6,126 bases of DNA from an uncultured Eubacteriales bacterium (GCA_900549865.1 URPU01000113.1:1-6126); one strand, 5' to 3'. Positions 1 through 5,938 are shown, numbered from the stretch's first letter. Program-made: numbers and translations. The notes: generated by a model not told the origin, from the letters alone.

Positions 1-137
1 GAGTGATTTTTGGCTTTTGAGACGCAGATGTGTCGTAACCCATCAAGGCGAAAAGGGCAAAAAGCGCCGGAAAGACGCACTGTCAGGCGTGTATGCTCTT
101 GTCAACCGAGGGTAACGTATGGTGTACCTGATGTAAA
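1..137. other. Gene-poor spacer downstream of pyrH
   Basis: This stretch follows the pyrH stop codon and runs to the window edge. A plus-strand frame opens at a TTG at position 10, directly after an in-frame TGA at 4-6, and stays open to 297. Its second half is antisense to pyrH and it has no ribosome-binding site, so I do not call it a gene. A small hairpin, CTGAT-GTAA-ATCAG (128-141), overlaps the pyrH stop codon but has no following T-run, so it is not a convincing terminator. The hexamer GACGCA occurs twice, near positions 21 and 74. The frr gene that usually follows pyrH does not begin here. The stretch could be an intergenic repeat or the edge of a mobile element, which the sequence alone cannot show. 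Confidence 0.4.
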
Positions 138-848
138 TCAGCTCACGACGGTGCCCAGCTTCTCGCCGCAGAGCACGCGGCCGATATTCTCCGGCTCGGC
201 CAGCGCAAAGACCACGACGGGGATGTCGTTGTCCATGGCAAGGCTCGTCGCCGTGGAATCCATCACGGCGAGGTGGCGCGAAAGCACCTCGTCATAGCTT
301 ATGGCGTCGAATTTGACGGCGGCGGGGTTCTTGCGCGGGTCGTCGGAATAAACGCCGTCTATGTTCTTGGCAAGGAGTATCGCGTCGGCGTGTATCTCCG
401 CCGCGCGCAGCACCGCCGCCGTATCGGTGGAGAAGAACGGCATTCCCGTGCCGCAGCCGAACAGGACTATCTTCCCGCCCTCAAGGTACTCTATGGCCTT
501 ATTCGTGTCGTAGCGCTCACCCACGCCCTGGATATCCACCGCGGTCATGACGCGCGCATCCGTGCCGAGCTTGCGGAAAACGTCCGCCACGGCAAGGCAG
601 TTCATCGCCGTGGCCAGCATGCCCATCCTGTCGGCGCTCACGCGCTCCACATGCCCCGCGCCGTCCTTCACGCCGCGCCAGAAGTTGCCGCCGCCGATGA
701 CGATGCCGACCTGCGCGCCCATCGCGGCGCAGTCCTTCACGGCATTGCACACGCGCATGACGAAGTCGAAGTCATAGCCCGTCTTTTTCTCCGCGGCCAG
801 CGCCTCGCCGCTTATTTTGATAAGTACGCGCTTGTATTTTGCCTGCAT
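138..848 (-). CDS. pyrH: UMP kinase (uridylate kinase)
   Basis: Cytosolic UMP kinase of the amino-acid-kinase fold; it phosphorylates UMP to UDP with ATP in pyrimidine nucleotide synthesis, and the bacterial enzyme is typically a hexamer. The 236-residue product is of normal family length. Visible motifs in order: KISGE (11-15, lysine of the phosphate-binding site), IGGGNFWRG (51-59, glycine-rich loop), DRMGMLAT (73-80), GTGMPFFSTDTAA (133-145, substrate and nucleotide region) and KNIDGVYSDDP (161-171). The family usually has Asn in the GTGNPFF/GTGNPYF motif; here it is Met138 minus two, i.e. residue 136. I chose the ATG at 848 because AAGGAGT lies 5-6 nt upstream; an ATG five codons earlier (863) has no ribosome site, although it would overlap the permease stop as ATGA. 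It is the second gene of a two-gene operon, 11 nt after the permease stop. That is unusual: pyrH normally sits between tsf and frr. Function is secure; whether it is the only copy in the genome is unknown. Confidence 0.95.
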   Translation of the reverse strand: MQAKYKRVLIKISGEALAAEKKTGYDFDFVMRVCNAVKDCAAMGAQVGIVIGGGNFWRGVKDGAGHVERVSADRMGMLATAMNCLAVADVFRKLGTDARVMTAVDIQGVGERYDTNKAIEYLEGGKIVLFGCGTGMPFFSTDTAAVLRAAEIHADAILLAKNIDGVYSDDPRKNPAAVKFDAISYDEVLSRHLAVMDSTATSLAMDNDIPVVVFALAEPENIGRVLCGEKLGTVVS

Positions 849-853
849 AATGC

Positions 854-860
854 ACTCCTT
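854..860 (-). promoter_or_regulatory. Ribosome-binding site that fixes the pyrH start
   Basis: On the minus strand this reads AAGGAGT, a near-perfect Shine-Dalgarno sequence ending 5 nt before the ATG at 848. It selects that ATG over the in-frame ATG at 863, which is itself not preceded by any such sequence. Its first base is the last base of the permease TGA stop codon, so ribosomes finishing the permease would uncover or reuse this site; coupling of the two genes is an inference. Confidence 0.8.
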
Positions 861-1771
861 CATATATCAAGTATACCCATGATGACGATGCCTATTATGA
901 CCAGCGCTATCGACAGGTAGTGCTTTACCGACAGCTTTTCCTTCAGGAAGATGCGCCCCCAGATCACGGACGCCACGCAGTACGATGAGATGATAGGCGC
1001 GGCAAAGGCCACATGCGCGGTGTCCGCCAGCGCGTAGATATAGAAGAACTGGCCCACAGTCTCGAAGATCGCGCCGGTGTACTTCGGCGCCTCCTGCCGG
1101 AAGAAGAGCTTCTGCTTCTTCACGCCCAGCACATAAACGGCGCTGATCATGCCCGCAACAAGGAAGGTCAGCTCATACGCGACGTTGGCCGAATCCTCGT
1201 TGATGATCTCCAGCACGCGGCTGTCGGCGAAGGTGCCCAGCGCGTCAAGCAGGCAGTATATCACCGGTATCGTGATGGCCATCCAGCTTTTCGCGTAGTG
1301 GTGGTTCGACTCATCCTGCCGTGCGCGGCGAAGCTCCTCATCCTCGTTGGCCTCCGTCACGCCAAGCGCGATAACGCCGAGGCACACCAGCGCCACCGCC
1401 ACGAGCGCGAGCGGGGGCAGGTCGTCGCTTATCCCCGCCGTTGCGAAGGTCAGCACCGCCACGACCGCGCCGGAGCTGTTGCATATGGGCGAGGATATCG
1501 AAAGCTCGATATACCGCAGCCCGACATAGCCTATCGCCATGGAGCCTATGTACAGCAGCGACACTGGCAGATACGTCAGGATCACTTCCCCGTTTATCTC
1601 CACACCGCCGAAGAATATCTCATACGCCGCGTGCAGCCCCATAACGACGCCGACGGCCGTGACCATTTTCAGATGGCTGTATTTATCCGAAGCATCCTGA
1701 CAGCCTATCTTTGAAAACAGATCGGACCCGCTCCAGCATAAAAGCGCGATCACCGCGAACCAGAACCACAT
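860..1771 (-). CDS. DMT-superfamily (EamA-like) membrane permease
   Basis: A 303-residue inner-membrane protein with about ten hydrophobic segments (roughly residues 3-22, 36-53, 66-84, 95-113, 119-138, 163-182, 198-216, 231-248, 254-273 and 284-301), in two halves of five separated by a charged loop at 140-161. This is the two-EamA-repeat plan of the drug/metabolite transporter superfamily. The C-terminal stretch WGRIFLKEKLSVKHYLS followed by a last hydrophobic helix is the usual end of an EamA domain. Substrate cannot be told from sequence; relatives export amino acids, metabolites or drugs. The frame stays open far upstream, but that part is antisense to spoIIGA, so the ATG at 1771, directly before the first helix (MWFWF), is chosen. 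Its ribosome site is weak: only GGGGG, 12 nt upstream. It is the first gene of an operon with pyrH and has its own promoter in the divergent region. No specific link to UMP metabolism is evident. Confidence 0.85.
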   Translation of the reverse strand: MWFWFAVIALLCWSGSDLFSKIGCQDASDKYSHLKMVTAVGVVMGLHAAYEIFFGGVEINGEVILTYLPVSLLYIGSMAIGYVGLRYIELSISSPICNSSGAVVAVLTFATAGISDDLPPLALVAVALVCLGVIALGVTEANEDEELRRARQDESNHHYAKSWMAITIPVIYCLLDALGTFADSRVLEIINEDSANVAYELTFLVAGMISAVYVLGVKKQKLFFRQEAPKYTGAIFETVGQFFYIYALADTAHVAFAAPIISSYCVASVIWGRIFLKEKLSVKHYLSIALVIIGIVIMGILDI

Positions 1772-1818
1772 AATGGCATCAAACCCCCAGTTTTGTAAAT
1801 CGTATATTTTGCTTATCG

Positions 1819-1847
1819 ATTTTACCACAGTATGTGTTTTTTGACAA
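1819..1847 (-). promoter_or_regulatory. Sigma-A-type promoter of the permease-pyrH operon
   Basis: Read on the minus strand: -35 TTGTCA (1847-1842, one mismatch to TTGACA), a 17-bp spacer, and -10 TAAAAT (1824-1819, one mismatch to TATAAT) preceded by TGG, an extended -10 element. The transcript should start near 1812, giving a leader of about 40 nt. The -35 lies inside the better of two Spo0A-box-like sequences, so bound Spo0A would be expected to compete with or alter RNA polymerase binding here. Confidence 0.65.
1839..1847 (-). promoter_or_regulatory. Putative Spo0A box 1
   Basis: The minus strand reads TTGTCAAAA, which fits the Spo0A binding pattern TTGTCRAA with A at the variable position. 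It lies about 48-56 bp before the predicted spoIIGA transcript start and overlaps the -35 of the divergent permease promoter. Spo0A phosphate is the known activator of spoIIG in Bacillus, and spoIIGA is the downstream gene here, so the match has contextual as well as sequence support. Confidence 0.55.
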
Positions 1848-1854
1848 TTCCCAA

Positions 1855-1863
1855 ATGACAAAA
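1855..1863 (-). promoter_or_regulatory. Putative Spo0A box 2 (weaker)
   Basis: The minus strand reads TTTTGTCAT, matching the TTTGTC part of the Spo0A box but not the final AA. It is in the same orientation as box 1 and 14 bp from it, and it overlaps the -35 hexamer of the spoIIGA promoter. In Bacillus spoIIG, paired boxes next to and over the -35 let Spo0A activate sigma-A polymerase. The spacing between boxes is wider than the roughly 10 bp typical there, which lowers confidence. Confidence 0.4.
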
Positions 1864-1888
1864 TATCTGCCCGCCCCGGCTGTATAAT
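1855..1888 (+). promoter_or_regulatory. spoIIG-type promoter with 22-bp spacer
   Basis: A -35 hexamer ATGACA (1855-1860, five of six to consensus) and a perfect -10 TATAAT (1883-1888) are 22 bp apart. This long spacing is a known hallmark of the Bacillus subtilis spoIIG promoter, which sigma-A polymerase uses only with Spo0A bound. No -35-like hexamer stands at the normal 17-bp distance. The expected transcript start, about 7 nt after the -10, falls on or beside the spoIIGA ATG at 1895. Confidence 0.65.
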
Positions 1889-1894
1889 TGCGGC

Positions 1895-2692
1895 ATGGAA
1901 GTTATCTACATAGACAGTCTCTTTTTCCTCAACCTTGTCATAGACTATTTTCTCTGCCTCGCTGCGGCGCAGGTGTGCTCGGTGCGGCTGCGCCGGGGGC
2001 GGTACGCGCTGGCCGCGCTTTTCGGCGCGGCATACGCCGCGGCGGTGTACCTGCCGCGTCTCGGCTTTCTCTCCGCGCCGTGGGCGAAGCTGATATCCGG
2101 GCTTATCATGGCGCTTATCGCCTTCGGCGCGGAGGAGCGCCCGTGGCGGTGTGCGCTGGTGCTGCTGGGCGTGTCGGCGGCCTTCGGCGGCTTCATATGG
2201 GCCATCGGCCTTGCCGGGGGCTATCCCGCGTTCGACATGCGCACGCTCTTCCTCTCCTTCGCGCTGTGCTATGCGCTGATGGGGCTGGTGTTCCGCGCGC
2301 GGGCGAAGCTCAGCGCGAAGCCGCACGCGGATGTGACGCTGCGCCTCGGCACGCGCGAGGCGCGCTTTCGCGCGCTGGTTGACACGGGCAACTGCCTTAA
2401 AGACCCCGTCAGCGGCACGGAGGTCATCGTCGTGTGTCCGCACGCCGCCGCGGCGCTGCTGGGCGCGAACGCCGCCCTGCTGGAGCTGGACGCCGTGGCC
2501 TTCACGGAGGCCGCCTCCGCCCTGCCGGAGCTTCGCGGCCGGCTGCGCCTCATCCCGTATTCCGCCATCGGCGGGGGCGGAATGCTGGCGGCGATACGCC
2601 CCGACAGCGCCGAGATAGACGGCCGGGCGCGAAGCGTGCTTGCCGCAGTCTCGCCCGACGCCTCCGGCGACGGCTATGAGGGCATAGTATAA
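1895..2692 (+). CDS. spoIIGA: Sigma-E processing peptidase SpoIIGA
   Basis: Membrane-bound aspartic protease that removes the propeptide of pro-sigma-E in the mother cell after asymmetric division; it is known to be activated by the forespore signal protein SpoIIR. The 265-residue product has an N-terminal membrane domain of about five helices (roughly residues 5-28, 36-53, 60-78, 84-106, 114-134), then a soluble protease domain. The catalytic motif is ALVDTGNCLKDP, with Asp163 in DTGN as the expected active-site residue. A second family motif, LIPYSAIGGGGMLAAIRPD (219-237), follows. The protein ends at YEGIV and is somewhat shorter than the 309-residue Bacillus protein; the loss appears to be at the C-terminus. 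The start MEVIYIDSLFFLNLVIDY matches how the family begins. There is no Shine-Dalgarno before the ATG and the -10 box ends only 6 nt upstream, so translation may be leaderless. It is followed 23 nt later by its substrate gene sigE. Confidence 0.95.
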   Translation: MEVIYIDSLFFLNLVIDYFLCLAAAQVCSVRLRRGRYALAALFGAAYAAAVYLPRLGFLSAPWAKLISGLIMALIAFGAEERPWRCALVLLGVSAAFGGFIWAIGLAGGYPAFDMRTLFLSFALCYALMGLVFRARAKLSAKPHADVTLRLGTREARFRALVDTGNCLKDPVSGTEVIVVCPHAAAALLGANAALLELDAVAFTEAASALPELRGRLRLIPYSAIGGGGMLAAIRPDSAEIDGRARSVLAAVSPDASGDGYEGIV

Positions 2693-2715
2693 TCATTTTC
2701 GGAAAGGAGTTTCAC

Positions 2716-3438
2716 ATGCTCTGCAAACCCCAGATCTTTTTCCTGCGCGACCATATTCTTTCCATCCTCGGCATCCAGCCCCCGCCGCTTTTTTACATCG
2801 GCGGCAGCGATACCCTGCCGCCGCCATTGGACCGGCAGGCGGAGGAGGCCGCCGTCCGCGCGGCGGAGGGCGGGGACGAGGACGCGAAAAAGCTGCTTAT
2901 TGAGCACAATCTGCGCCTCGTGGTGTATATCTCCAAGCGCTTTGAAAACACCGGCATCAACATTGAAGATCTCATCTCCATCGGCACGATAGGGCTTATA
3001 AAGGCCGTGAACACCTTCAACTCGTCAAAGAACATCAAGCTTGCCACATACGCCTCGCGCTGCATCGAAAACGAGATACTCATGTACCTGCGCAAGATAA
3101 ACGCCCAGCGCACGGAGATAAGCTTTGACGAACCTCTCAACACCGACTGGGACGGGAACGAGCTTCTGCTGTCCGACATCCTCGGCACGGATGAGGACGA
3201 GGTCGCCCGGCCGCTTGAGGACGACGCGGACAAACAGATGCTGATGGAGGCCATAGACACGCTGAACGAGCGGGAAAAGCGCATAATCCTGATGCGCTTC
3301 GGTCTGCCCGACGGACGCGAATACACGCAGAAGGAGGTCGCCGACATAATGGGCATTTCGCAAAGCTACATAAGCCGCCTTGAAAAGCGCATAATCGGCC
3401 ACCTCCGGAAGGAAATGCTGCGTCTTTTGCAGGTATAA
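2716..3438 (+). CDS. sigE: Sporulation sigma factor, pro-sigma-E
   Basis: Sigma-70-family factor that directs early mother-cell transcription during endospore formation. The 240-residue product is near-identical to known sigma-E in its core: NLRLVVYI (65-72) and FENTGINIEDLISIGTIGLI (76-95) of region 2.1-2.2, ATYASRCIENEILMYLR (110-126) of regions 2.3-2.4, which melts and reads the -10, SFDEPLNTDWDGNELLLSD (136-154), and the region 4 helix-turn-helix QKEVADIMGISQSYISRLEK (205-224), which reads the -35. The first 26 residues are a hydrophobic propeptide; by alignment with the Bacillus Tyr27-Tyr28 cleavage site, SpoIIGA should cut between Phe26 and Tyr27, before YIGGSD. The propeptide differs from the Bacillus one, with a QPPP stretch just before the cut. 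Strong ribosome site AAAGGAG (2703-2709) lies 6 nt before the ATG, a contrast with spoIIGA. Co-transcribed with spoIIGA; a terminator starts 2 nt after the stop. Confidence 0.97.
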   Translation: MLCKPQIFFLRDHILSILGIQPPPLFYIGGSDTLPPPLDRQAEEAAVRAAEGGDEDAKKLLIEHNLRLVVYISKRFENTGINIEDLISIGTIGLIKAVNTFNSSKNIKLATYASRCIENEILMYLRKINAQRTEISFDEPLNTDWDGNELLLSDILGTDEDEVARPLEDDADKQMLMEAIDTLNEREKRIILMRFGLPDGREYTQKEVADIMGISQSYISRLEKRIIGHLRKEMLRLLQV

Positions 3439-3439
3439 A

Positions 3440-3478
3440 GCTCAGGCGGTGCAGAGTCAAAAGCTGCACCGCCTGAGC
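3440..3478 (+). terminator. Rho-independent terminator of spoIIGA-sigE
   Basis: A perfect 15-bp stem, GCTCAGGCGGTGCAG (3440-3454) pairing with CTGCACCGCCTGAGC (3464-3478), closes a 9-nt loop and is followed by a T-rich tract, ATATTTTATTATT. It begins 2 nt after the sigE stop. The convergent histidinol-phosphatase gene ends 8 nt to the right, so the same hairpin may also stop transcripts from that side, although the minus-strand tail (TTTATACC) is poor in T. Confidence 0.9.
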
Positions 3479-3486
3479 ATATTTTA

Positions 3487-4353
3487 TTATTCTCTTATCG
3501 GCACCGTCTGCCAGAAGAGGCCGCGCGGCGCGGGCCGCTTGTCCGCCCCATCGCCGCGGCGGGTGAGGATGTTGACATGGTCAAAGCCGCACTCCCGCGC
3601 CGTTTCCAGCGCAATGTCAAAGCCGCCGTCCAGAAGCTCCTTCCTGTGCGCGTCGGAGCTTATCACGATCTCCCCGCCGAAGCCGCGCAGGGCGCGCAGC
3701 AGCCGCGGGCAGGGATATGCATGGCGCTTATAGCCGCGGTTCAGCGCGCCGCAGTTCACCTCAAACACCGCGCCCTGCCGCACGAGCTGCTCCATCGCCG
3801 CAAGCGCGGGCATGTAATAGCGCGCGTCGTCCTCGTCGAGATACTGCCCGCCCTGCGCCGCCGGAAGGTCGTTAAAGCGCGTGACGAGGTCGAAGTGGCC
3901 GATAAACGTCGGGTGCATACGCTCCACCGCCTGCGCCGCAAGCTCGTAATACGCCCTTGAAAGCTTGTAATAGTCGCCGCCGAAGTATACGTCCGCAAGG
4001 CGTTTTAAATTTTCGGGCGAGCTGTCCACGGAAAGATACTCCCCGTCCACGGGCGGAACATCCAGATAATGCGTGGAGCCGATGGTGTATTCCGCCTCGG
4101 CCTGCGCGGGGTCTTTATAGATGCTGTCAAGCTCCAGCCCGTGCAGGATCTCTATCCTGCCGGCATACTTTTCCTCCAGCCGCCGTATCTCGGCGAAATA
4201 GCGCGGCGCGTCCACATGGGCGAAGTAGTCCATGTGCCCGGAAAAGCCCAGATGCGTAAAGCCCTTGCCTATCGCGGCAAGCACCACGTCCTCCGGCGTG
4301 TCCGCGCCGTCGCAGAACACGGTATGCGTATGGTAATTCGCTTTCAGCTTCAT
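3487..4353 (-). CDS. PHP-domain histidinol-phosphatase family protein
   Basis: Cytosolic metal-dependent phosphatase of the polymerase-and-histidinol-phosphatase (PHP) family; the best-known members of this length convert histidinol phosphate to histidinol in histidine synthesis. The 288-residue product shows the full set of expected metal ligands: His8 and His10 (NYHTHT), His40 (FSGHMDY), Glu74 (HGLELD), His95 (GSTHYL), His153 (IGHFDL), and Asp234 and His236 (SSDAHRK). Ribosome site AAGGAGG (4367-4361) is 7 nt from the ATG. The start overlaps the stop of the upstream glycosyltransferase as ATGA, so the genes are probably translationally coupled. Two consecutive TAA stops end the gene. No other his genes are in view, so histidine synthesis is the default family reading, not proven; action on another sugar or nucleotide phosphate is possible. 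Confidence 0.88.
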   Translation of the reverse strand: MKLKANYHTHTVFCDGADTPEDVVLAAIGKGFTHLGFSGHMDYFAHVDAPRYFAEIRRLEEKYAGRIEILHGLELDSIYKDPAQAEAEYTIGSTHYLDVPPVDGEYLSVDSSPENLKRLADVYFGGDYYKLSRAYYELAAQAVERMHPTFIGHFDLVTRFNDLPAAQGGQYLDEDDARYYMPALAAMEQLVRQGAVFEVNCGALNRGYKRHAYPCPRLLRALRGFGGEIVISSDAHRKELLDGGFDIALETARECGFDHVNILTRRGDGADKRPAPRGLFWQTVPIRE

Positions 4354-5927
4354 CGCGCCGCCTCCTTATATGCCACGGCGTAGTTCCCGTAATACTCCAC
4401 GGTGAAGCCGCATTCCAGCAGCTTGCCGTAATCGCTGCCCGCAGGCATGACATAGGCCGCGCCGTCCTCCGGGAAGTACGGGTTCACCCAGAAGCGGAAC
4501 TTGTCAAAGCTCAGCGCGTGCAGATACGACGTGGGGTAGTAAAGATACTCAACGGTGCTTCTGAATTCGTCCACAGGCTCCTCTGCATAGAAGAGCACCT
4601 TTGTGTAAAACTCATTCTGGTCTATATACACCGTGTCCGCCTTTTCCATCGCAGCGTCCAGCGCGTCCTCAAGCCCGTAGGAAAAGTGCGCGCGCGTCTC
4701 GCGCTCATAGGTCGTTAAGTAATAGCACTCAAAGCCCACGAACAGCGCCGCGTAGACCGCCGCAAGCCCCGTCAGCACGCGCCTGTGGCTGACCGTTGAA
4801 AGGAAGTACGCCCCCAGCGCGATGAAGATGACGAGCGGGATGAAAAGCATGTTTATCTTCGTGACGTTCGCCTTTATGAGCATACACTGGGGCAGGCACA
4901 CGAAAAACTGCACGAGCAGCAGCACCTCCGGGCAGAACTCACGCTGCCGGGCGCAGACGACTGCCTGACGGATGCAGAAGATGATGCCGAATACGGCGAA
5001 GGGCATGGAGATATAGTAGAAAAGGCCGAAGCGCGAGGGGCTGTTCCATATCTCCCCGTCGTTCTGGTCGATGAATATCTTCCAGATAAGCTCCAGCTTC
5101 TTTGCTTTTTCGTCAAGGGATATCTCCCCCGTGCGCATATAGAGCAGCCGCGGGATGGAGAAAAGCGGCGTGCGTATCTCGTCGATATACCCATAATTCA
5201 CCGCGAGGAACAGCAGCAGCGGCACGGCAAGCGCCGCCAGCAGCACGCCCGAAAGGCAAAGCCACTTGTCAAAGCGCAGCTTTCTGCACACCATGCAGTA
5301 TATGAGCTGCACCAGCAGCATCACGGGCACGTAAACCCATATGGTGGCGTAGGTATAGAGACTCAGCCCGTACATCAGCGCCGAGAGCAGCATGTACCGC
5401 GGCGCGTCCAGCGCGCGCACGAAGAAATACAGCCCGAACAGCAGGAAGCCCGGCGCAAGGTTCGATTCCAGCCCCCAGCGCGACATGATGATATGCCACG
5501 GGCATATGGCCAGCATGAACATCGCCGTGAGGCCCGCGCGCTCGTTCACGGTGCGGTGCACGAGAAGATACGCCACCCACAGGCTCATGCAGGAGACGAT
5601 GAGCTGCGGCAGGCGGATGACCCACACCTTCAATCCGAAAAGCGCGATGAACGGCATCATGAGATAGCTCTCCAGCGCGTTCATACCGCTGCCCCAGGCC
5701 GTGAGGTAAACGGGATTATGATAGCCCGCGGTGTCGATGCCGTAATTCAGCAGCGCCCACGCCTCATACCCGGCGAAGGCCTCGTCCTGATTTATGCCGC
5801 CCGGCACAAGGCCGAAGCGGAACACCCTTGCAAATATGCCAATGGCGAGGATGAGCCAGAACAGCGCGCGGCGCGTGCGCGCATCGTCGAAGAATATATT
5901 CAGCTTTTCATTCAGCGTTCTGTCCAT
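4350..5927 (-). CDS. GT39-like membrane glycosyltransferase (GT-C fold)
   Basis: A 525-residue polytopic membrane protein resembling the ArnT/PMT group (glycosyltransferase family 39), which transfers sugars from polyprenyl-phosphate donors to lipids or proteins on the outer face of the membrane. After a short cytoplasmic start and a first helix (about 21-40) comes GGINQDEAFAGYEA (43-56), with the acidic pair Asp48-Glu49 in the loop where GT-C enzymes keep their catalytic aspartate. Further markers are VIRLPQL (103-109) and CPWHIIMSRWGLESN (142-156). About ten more helices run to roughly residue 405, then a soluble C-terminal region of about 115 residues rich in Tyr, with no recognised domain. 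The start is the ATG at 5927, supported by GGAG 6 nt upstream; ATGs further upstream (5939 and 6077, for example) lack a ribosome site, and the last would lie upstream of the promoter. First gene of an operon with the PHP gene. The acceptor and donor are unknown. Confidence 0.8.
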   Translation of the reverse strand: MDRTLNEKLNIFFDDARTRRALFWLILAIGIFARVFRFGLVPGGINQDEAFAGYEAWALLNYGIDTAGYHNPVYLTAWGSGMNALESYLMMPFIALFGLKVWVIRLPQLIVSCMSLWVAYLLVHRTVNERAGLTAMFMLAICPWHIIMSRWGLESNLAPGFLLFGLYFFVRALDAPRYMLLSALMYGLSLYTYATIWVYVPVMLLVQLIYCMVCRKLRFDKWLCLSGVLLAALAVPLLLFLAVNYGYIDEIRTPLFSIPRLLYMRTGEISLDEKAKKLELIWKIFIDQNDGEIWNSPSRFGLFYYISMPFAVFGIIFCIRQAVVCARQREFCPEVLLLVQFFVCLPQCMLIKANVTKINMLFIPLVIFIALGAYFLSTVSHRRVLTGLAAVYAALFVGFECYYLTTYERETRAHFSYGLEDALDAAMEKADTVYIDQNEFYTKVLFYAEEPVDEFRSTVEYLYYPTSYLHALSFDKFRFWVNPYFPEDGAAYVMPAGSDYGKLLECGFTVEYYGNYAVAYKEAAR

Positions 5928-5933
5928 GCAATT

Positions 5934-5938
5934 CTCCA
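5934..5938 (-). promoter_or_regulatory. Ribosome-binding site that fixes the glycosyltransferase start
   Basis: The minus strand reads TGGAG, ending 6 nt before the ATG at 5927. It supports that start over the in-frame ATG at 5939, four codons earlier, which has no purine-rich sequence before it and whose own codon overlaps this site. Confidence 0.6.

Noticed and set aside
60..100. Terminator for pyrH in the left spacer, where the minus strand has a short T-run after GGCGC
   Set aside because: The only pairing available is about 4 bp with a long loop, too weak for a terminator.
10..297. Plus-strand open frame starting at a TTG near the left edge
   Set aside because: No ribosome site, a TTG start right after a stop, and its latter half is antisense to pyrH. 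A conserved small protein cannot be excluded without a database search.
273..920. Long plus-strand open frame across pyrH (215 codons)
   Set aside because: It is antisense to a certain gene, has no ribosome site and reads as low-complexity Arg/His/Ala sequence.
1841..1846. Perfect TTGACA as the -35 of the spoIIGA promoter
   Set aside because: It is 36 bp from the TATAAT at 1883, and the hexamer 17 bp downstream of it (1864-1869) is not -10-like. It is better explained as part of the Spo0A box and the opposite-strand -35.
1772..2443. N-terminal extension of the permease frame by about 220 codons, upstream of 1771
   Set aside because: The extension is antisense to spoIIGA, crosses the promoter region and has the Arg/Ala/His-rich composition of a GC-rich shadow frame. 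The EamA protein naturally begins at MWFWF.
2688..2693. TATAAT at the spoIIGA stop codon as an internal promoter for sigE
   Set aside because: No -35-like hexamer stands 16-18 bp or 22 bp upstream, and the bases are accounted for by the last codon and the TAA stop.
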